Shown here one piece after another: positions 6,770 through 10,080 of a stretch of 10,080 nt of DNA (position 1 is its first letter; every line of letters begins with the position of its first letter). The stretch lies in NCBI GenBank assembly GCA_027622355.1, contig JAQBZT010000082.1:1-10080 (forward strand), written 5' to 3'. Under the pieces are notes generated by a model. The model saw only the letters and a program-made list of their open reading frames with translations. It made no database searches and had not been told where the DNA came from. Origin of the DNA: a bacterium. Its GTDB lineage: Bacteria; UBA8248. The position numbers and the translations under genes were made by a program.

Positions 6770-6799
6770 ATCCTAGTGGGGAGCGCGGCGGCGGGTCAA
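6770..6799 (-). promoter_or_regulatory. Candidate sigma-70-type promoter of glycerate kinase
   Basis: On the minus strand TTGACC (6794-6799) and TAGGAT (6770-6775) are 18 nt apart. The start point would be near 6763, leaving a leader of about 88 nt before ATG 6675. An inverted repeat, AGGATG (6751-6756) and CATCCT (6769-6774), spans the -10 and the start point and could be an operator, though six-base arms can arise by chance. Confidence 0.45.
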
Positions 6800-6834
6800 T
6801 GGAACGCGTTTGTCGAATTGCGGGGAGAGGGCGT

Positions 6835-7884
6835 TTGGCATCTGTCGGGATTATTGCAAACCCCGAGTCGGGAAAAGACATCCGGCGGCTGGTCGGCCTG
6901 GCGAGTTCGTTCAGCAATCACGAGAAGGTGCTCATCCTGCGCCGGGTGCTCTCGGGCCTCGCCGCGGCCGGGGTGCGGGAGGTCGTCGCGTTCGGCGATG
7001 CCGGGGGGCTGGGCGCGGCGGCGCTGGAGGGCCTCAAGGAGGTGCGCGGCGGGGGCCGGGTGAAATCCCGCCTCCTCGATCTCCGCCCTTACGGCGAGGC
7101 CGAAGATTCCACCCGTGCGGCGGAGCGGCTGCGAGAGGAGGGCGCCACCTGCATCGTTGTCCTTGGCGGCGACGGCACCTGCCGGGCGGTGGCGAAAGGT
7201 TGCGGCAGGGTTCCCATCGTTCCCCTCTCGACGGGAACGAACAACGCCTTTCCCCGTACCTGGGAGGGAACCGTCGCCGGCCTCGGGGCAGGGCTCTTCA
7301 CCTGCAGCCCGCGGCGCTACCGCGATGCGCTAGATGACTCGAAGCGGTTTCGGGTTCAGTTCGAGCGCGGGGCCGAGGAAATGGCGCTCATTGATGTGGC
7401 CCTTCTGCGCGGCGGCTACGCCGGGGCGCGGGCGATCTGGGAGCTGGATGGCCTCGAAGGGCTGGCGCTCACCCAGGGCCGTCCCGGGGGGCTGGGTCTT
7501 TCTTCGATCGGCGCGAGCCTCGATCCGGTGGGGCCCGAGGAGCCCTTTGGCCTCTGGATCGAGTTTGAGCGGGGCCGAAAAGGGAAAGGAAAACGCGTGA
7601 TCTCGCCCATCGGACCGGGACAAGTGGCTCTGGCCCGGATTTCGCGCTCGGCCCGCGTCCATCCGGGAAAGCCGATTGAGGTGGAGATTCCGGGAAGCCG
7701 GGTGCTGGCCTTCGACGGCGAGCGGGAACATGTCCTGGAGGCCGGCGAGCGAATTTCCATCTCACTCGATTGGAAAGGTCCCCGCGTGCTGGACATTCAG
7801 CGGGTGCTTGCCCACGCCGCCCGCCGGGGACACCTGGAGCTGGCGTCCCGGAACGGGGTATTGCGAAAAAAGGCGAATCCTTGA
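6835..7884 (+). CDS. AcoX-like ATP-NAD kinase-fold protein
   Basis: The 349-residue product from TTG 6835 begins MASVGIIANPESGKDIRRLV, the usual start of the AcoX-like branch of the NAD-kinase/diacylglycerol-kinase fold. GGDGT (111-115) is the nucleotide-binding motif, STGTNNAFP (132-140) the substrate region, and AFDGERE (292-298) the late conserved motif. GGGGAG (6822-6827) is 7 nt before TTG. The in-frame ATG at 6799 would add 12 residues, has no ribosome binding site at normal distance and overlaps the divergent promoter. Still longer frames are antisense shadow of glycerate kinase. AcoX is encoded in acetoin-catabolism operons in some bacteria, but its substrate is not established; no acetoin dehydrogenase genes are here. 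It may phosphorylate NAD or another small molecule. The C-terminal 60 residues are less conserved. The fold assignment is solid, the activity unknown. Confidence 0.83.
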   Translation: MASVGIIANPESGKDIRRLVGLASSFSNHEKVLILRRVLSGLAAAGVREVVAFGDAGGLGAAALEGLKEVRGGGRVKSRLLDLRPYGEAEDSTRAAERLREEGATCIVVLGGDGTCRAVAKGCGRVPIVPLSTGTNNAFPRTWEGTVAGLGAGLFTCSPRRYRDALDDSKRFRVQFERGAEEMALIDVALLRGGYAGARAIWELDGLEGLALTQGRPGGLGLSSIGASLDPVGPEEPFGLWIEFERGRKGKGKRVISPIGPGQVALARISRSARVHPGKPIEVEIPGSRVLAFDGEREHVLEAGERISISLDWKGPRVLDIQRVLAHAARRGHLELASRNGVLRKKANP

Positions 7885-7902
7885 TGTGCCACGGACGGCC
7901 TC

Positions 7903-7931
7903 TTGACACCCGGCGCAACCCCCCCTACATT
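7903..7931 (+). promoter_or_regulatory. Strong promoter of the ABC export operon
   Basis: A perfect -35 TTGACA (7903-7908) is followed by a 17-nt spacer that includes a C-run, then -10 TACATT (7926-7931). The start point is near 7938, giving a leader of 130-200 nt depending on which start codon the ATPase uses. It begins 18 nt after the AcoX-like stop. No terminator hairpin is visible between them. Confidence 0.7.
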
Positions 7932-8067
7932 TATTTTTTCAGAGAATACAGTCGCCTAAAGTGCTGCGATAGGTATTCCGTGCAAATGATTGGTTTTTAA
8001 ATTAATCCCATAATGGTATTGGCGGCTGTCCAGTGTCGGGGAAGATGAGGCCGATACGTGGGCATGC

Positions 8068-9102
8068 GTGGTTTCCGCCCCGGAGAGGGGAGAGGCGCGT
8101 CCAATCCGGCGCGGCGCGCAGCCCGATGAGGAGTCTGGAGGGATCAAGGTCGAGGGGCTGACGAAATTCTACGGGGCGATCCCCGGGGTGCAGGACATCT
8201 CCTTTGCGGTGGCGAAGGGTGAGGTCCTGGGTTTTCTGGGACCGAACGGGGCCGGAAAATCCACCACGATGCGCATCCTGACGGGTTTCATGCCGCCGAC
8301 CTCGGGGACGGCGTCGGTGGCCGGCTTCAACGTGCAGCAAAATCCCGATGAGGTGCAGCGAAACATCGGGTATCTCCCCGAGAGCAACCCGCTCTATCCC
8401 GAAATGACGGTGTCGGCGTATCTGGATTTCGTCGCGTCGGTGAAAGGCCTCCGGGGAGCGGACAAGACCGCCGCCATCGGGCGCGTTGTCGAGAGTTGCG
8501 GTCTCGGTCAGGTCGCCCACCGCATCATCGGGCATCTCTCGAAGGGCTACCGCCAGCGGGTGGGGCTCGCCCAGGCGCTGGTGAGCGATCCGCCCGTCCT
8601 GATACTCGATGAGCCCACCTCCGGCCTCGACCCGGCGCAAATCGTGGAAATCCGAAATCTGGTGCGCACCCTCAAGGGAGAGCGCACGATCATCCTCAGT
8701 ACCCACATCCTCCCCGAGGTGAGCATGGTCTGCGACCGGGTGGTGATCATCCACCACGGCCGGCTGGCCGCCGAGGGCAGCATCGACATGCTCCGGACCG
8801 ACAAGAGCGGGGCAAAAGGGGTACGCATCTCCGCCCTTGGGGATGGGCCGGCCATCCGCCGCGCGCTGGAGGGTGTGGCCGGCGTCCGCACGGTCGAGGA
8901 GCGCGCCGCTTCGGGCGCCGAAGTGAGCTATTCCGTCCGGGTGGAAGGCGACAGGGAACTGCGCCCCGAGCTTGCGGCCGCGGCTTCGAGCGCGGGCGGG
9001 CGGCTGACCGAACTTGCCCGCGAGGAACAGACCCTCGAGGAGCTTTTCGTGCGCATCGTCAGCGGAGAGCGCACCGGACAGGAGGAGGGCATCCGTGCGT
9101 AA
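8068..9102 (+). CDS. ABC transporter ATP-binding protein, GldA-like
   Basis: This cytoplasmic ATPase would power the membrane permease encoded next. From GTG 8068 it has 344 residues: Walker A GPNGAGKST (58-66), YLPESNPLY in the Q-loop region (102-110, with Pro-Glu in place of the usual Gln), signature LSKGYRQRVGLAQAL (157-171), Walker B VLILDEP (177-183), D-loop SGLD and H-loop His213. A 100-residue C-terminal domain follows, typical of ABC-2 exporters of the GldA/NatA/CcmA type. The start is uncertain. GTG 8068 lacks a ribosome binding site and adds 25 low-similarity residues, whereas homologues normally begin near IKVEGLTKFYG at residue 26. An ATC there (8143) has AGGAG (8129-8133) 9 nt upstream, so either a rare start codon or a start change is possible. 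The stop overlaps the permease start by 8 nt. Confidence 0.93.
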   Translation: MVSAPERGEARPIRRGAQPDEESGGIKVEGLTKFYGAIPGVQDISFAVAKGEVLGFLGPNGAGKSTTMRILTGFMPPTSGTASVAGFNVQQNPDEVQRNIGYLPESNPLYPEMTVSAYLDFVASVKGLRGADKTAAIGRVVESCGLGQVAHRIIGHLSKGYRQRVGLAQALVSDPPVLILDEPTSGLDPAQIVEIRNLVRTLKGERTIILSTHILPEVSMVCDRVVIIHHGRLAAEGSIDMLRTDKSGAKGVRISALGDGPAIRRALEGVAGVRTVEERAASGAEVSYSVRVEGDRELRPELAAAASSAGGRLTELAREEQTLEELFVRIVSGERTGQEEGIRA

Positions 9103-9865
9103 CGCCTGGTCCATCTGCCGGCGTGAACTCGCCGCTTATTTTTTCTCGCCGATTGCCTATGTCCTCCTGGCTGCCTGGGCCTTCATCATGGGGATCTTCT
9201 TTTCGGGCGCATTCTTGAACTTTGCGTCGATCTCTGTGCAGTTGATGCGCAATCCCCGGGCCGCTGAGAGCCTGAACGCCACCGCGGGCGTTCTCGAGCC
9301 GGTCTTTTCCAGTGTGACCATCGTGCTGCTCTTCATCGTGCCGGTTTTGACGATGCGCCTGTTCAGCGAGGAAAAAAAACAGGGGACGATTGAGCTTCTT
9401 CTGACCTATCCGATACGGGACGGGCAGGTGCTGGCGGGCAAGTTCGTTTCCGCACTGCTGATTTATTTCGTCATGCTCGCGGTCACGCTGTTTTTCCCGG
9501 TGATTTTGTCCGCTTATGCGGAGGTGGACTGGGCGGTGGTGGGCGCGGGATACCTGGGGATGTTTCTGCTGGGCAGCGCCTTTCTGGCGGTGGGTCTTTT
9601 CATCAGCTCGCTCACTTCGAACCAGATCATCGCGGCCGCCCTGACCTTCATGCTCCTGCTCGTGAGCTTCATCATGGATTTTCTGTCGATTGCCGTGGGG
9701 CCGGTGACGGCCGAGGTGATCCGTCATATTTCGATCGGCGCGCACCTGCGGAATTCCATCCGCGGCCTCATCGATACGCGGGACATCGTCTATCTCTTGA
9801 ACGTCACCATCCTTTTTCTCTTCCTTTCGATGCGCTCGCTCGAATACTACCGATGGAGGGGCTAG
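9095..9865 (+). CDS. ABC-2 type permease, GldF-like
   Basis: The 256-residue inner-membrane protein starts at GTG 9095 inside the ATPase gene, with GGAGGAGG about 6 nt upstream. Six hydrophobic segments are visible at about 18-42, 70-88, 113-138, 146-172, 177-200 and 229-246. The cytoplasmic sequence FSEEKKQGTIELLLTYPI (90-107) is the conserved coupling region of ABC-2 permeases that pair with GldA-like ATPases. The initial RRELAAYFFSPIAYV is also family-typical. With the ATPase it would form a transporter whose substrate is not known; homologues serve in Bacteroidota gliding motility but are common in non-gliding bacteria too. The 8-nt overlap suggests coupled translation. Reading upstream of 9095 in this frame is ATPase shadow. 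Confidence 0.9.
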   Translation: MRNAWSICRRELAAYFFSPIAYVLLAAWAFIMGIFFSGAFLNFASISVQLMRNPRAAESLNATAGVLEPVFSSVTIVLLFIVPVLTMRLFSEEKKQGTIELLLTYPIRDGQVLAGKFVSALLIYFVMLAVTLFFPVILSAYAEVDWAVVGAGYLGMFLLGSAFLAVGLFISSLTSNQIIAAALTFMLLLVSFIMDFLSIAVGPVTAEVIRHISIGAHLRNSIRGLIDTRDIVYLLNVTILFLFLSMRSLEYYRWRG

Positions 9866-9869
9866 TCCG

Positions 9870-10080
9870 TTGAGAAGCCGCGAACTCTACCTCCTCGTCG
9901 CCGCCGCCGTATTCGTACTCATCGGCCTTCTGGGCTGGACGATGGCCGATTCCCTTGCGGGGCTCTCCTGGTGGGGATACACGGCGGGGGCGATCGGCCT
10001 TTTGTTTCTCGCATATGGTGTCTGGATGTCCCGCGTCGAGATTCGGGGCGGCATCCGCCTCCGCACGACCCGGACGGCGC
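9870..10080 (+). CDS. GldG-like ABC accessory membrane protein (partial, N-terminus only)
   Basis: TTG 9870 opens 70 codons that continue past the right edge. The start is supported by GGAGGGG, 8 nt upstream and inside the permease coding end, and by a 4-nt gap to the permease stop. Two membrane segments are seen, at about residues 7-24 and 33-53, followed by a basic stretch (VEIRGGIRLRTTRTA). Position directly after GldA- and GldF-like genes suggests the GldG/ABC_transp_aux family, whose members have N-terminal membrane helices and a large periplasmic domain. The diagnostic part lies outside the window, so the family call rests mainly on context. Confidence 0.6.
   Translation, partial: MRSRELYLLVAAAVFVLIGLLGWTMADSLAGLSWWGYTAGAIGLLFLAYGVWMSRVEIRGGIRLRTTRTA

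Noticed and set aside
5407..6834. A long plus-strand open frame running into the AcoX-like gene (825 codons in total)
   Set aside because: Its first 476 codons are antisense to glycerate kinase and show no domain. High GC keeps the opposite frame open, and only the part from 6835 has family motifs and a ribosome binding site.
8002..9114. A 370-codon minus-strand frame opposite the ABC ATPase
   Set aside because: It is His/Arg/Asp-rich and has no recognisable domain. It is the complement of a gene with all ABC motifs.

Overview
The window is GC-rich DNA, apart from an AT-rich promoter island at about 1860-1975. It reads as the chromosome of a Gram-negative bacterium: there is an outer-membrane porin with a signal peptide, a HemP family protein and an exported DUF3108 protein. 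Gene density is high, junctions are tight, and TTG or GTG starts are frequent. Gene content does not fix the lineage. A deltaproteobacterial-like or candidate-phylum affiliation is a guess. I see no RNA genes, insertion sequences, CRISPR arrays, prophage or plasmid genes.

Left part (1-1975, minus strand): an iron- or metal-linked unit. A DtxR/MntR-type metalloregulator is followed after 2 nt by a 59-residue HemP-type protein that the usual long-ORF view misses. A 146-nt gap with a doubtful 42-codon ORF separates this from a porin that runs off the left edge. Two AT-rich inverted repeats lie upstream of the regulator, and one of them overlaps a plausible promoter.

Centre (1973-6675, minus strand): a central-carbon block in the order glycerate 2-kinase, pyruvate kinase, ROK sugar kinase, DUF3108 periplasmic protein. 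The last three are 1 nt apart or overlapping and share a promoter with a perfect -10 TATAAT at 5284-5289. Glycerate kinase has its own likely promoter at 6770-6799. The enzymes join lower glycolysis: glycerate to 2-phosphoglycerate, phosphoenolpyruvate to pyruvate, and probably glucose to glucose-6-phosphate.

Right part (6835-10080, plus strand): an AcoX-like ATP-NAD-kinase-fold protein is transcribed divergently from glycerate kinase. It is followed by a strong TTGACA-17-TACATT promoter and the first three genes of a GldA/GldF/GldG-like ABC-2 export system (ATPase, permease, and the N-terminus of an accessory membrane protein cut by the right edge).

Most of this is recognisable housekeeping or transport. 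The least ordinary part is the metalloregulator-HemP-porin locus. Its regulator lacks several expected metal ligands but carries an extra C-terminal cysteine cluster.
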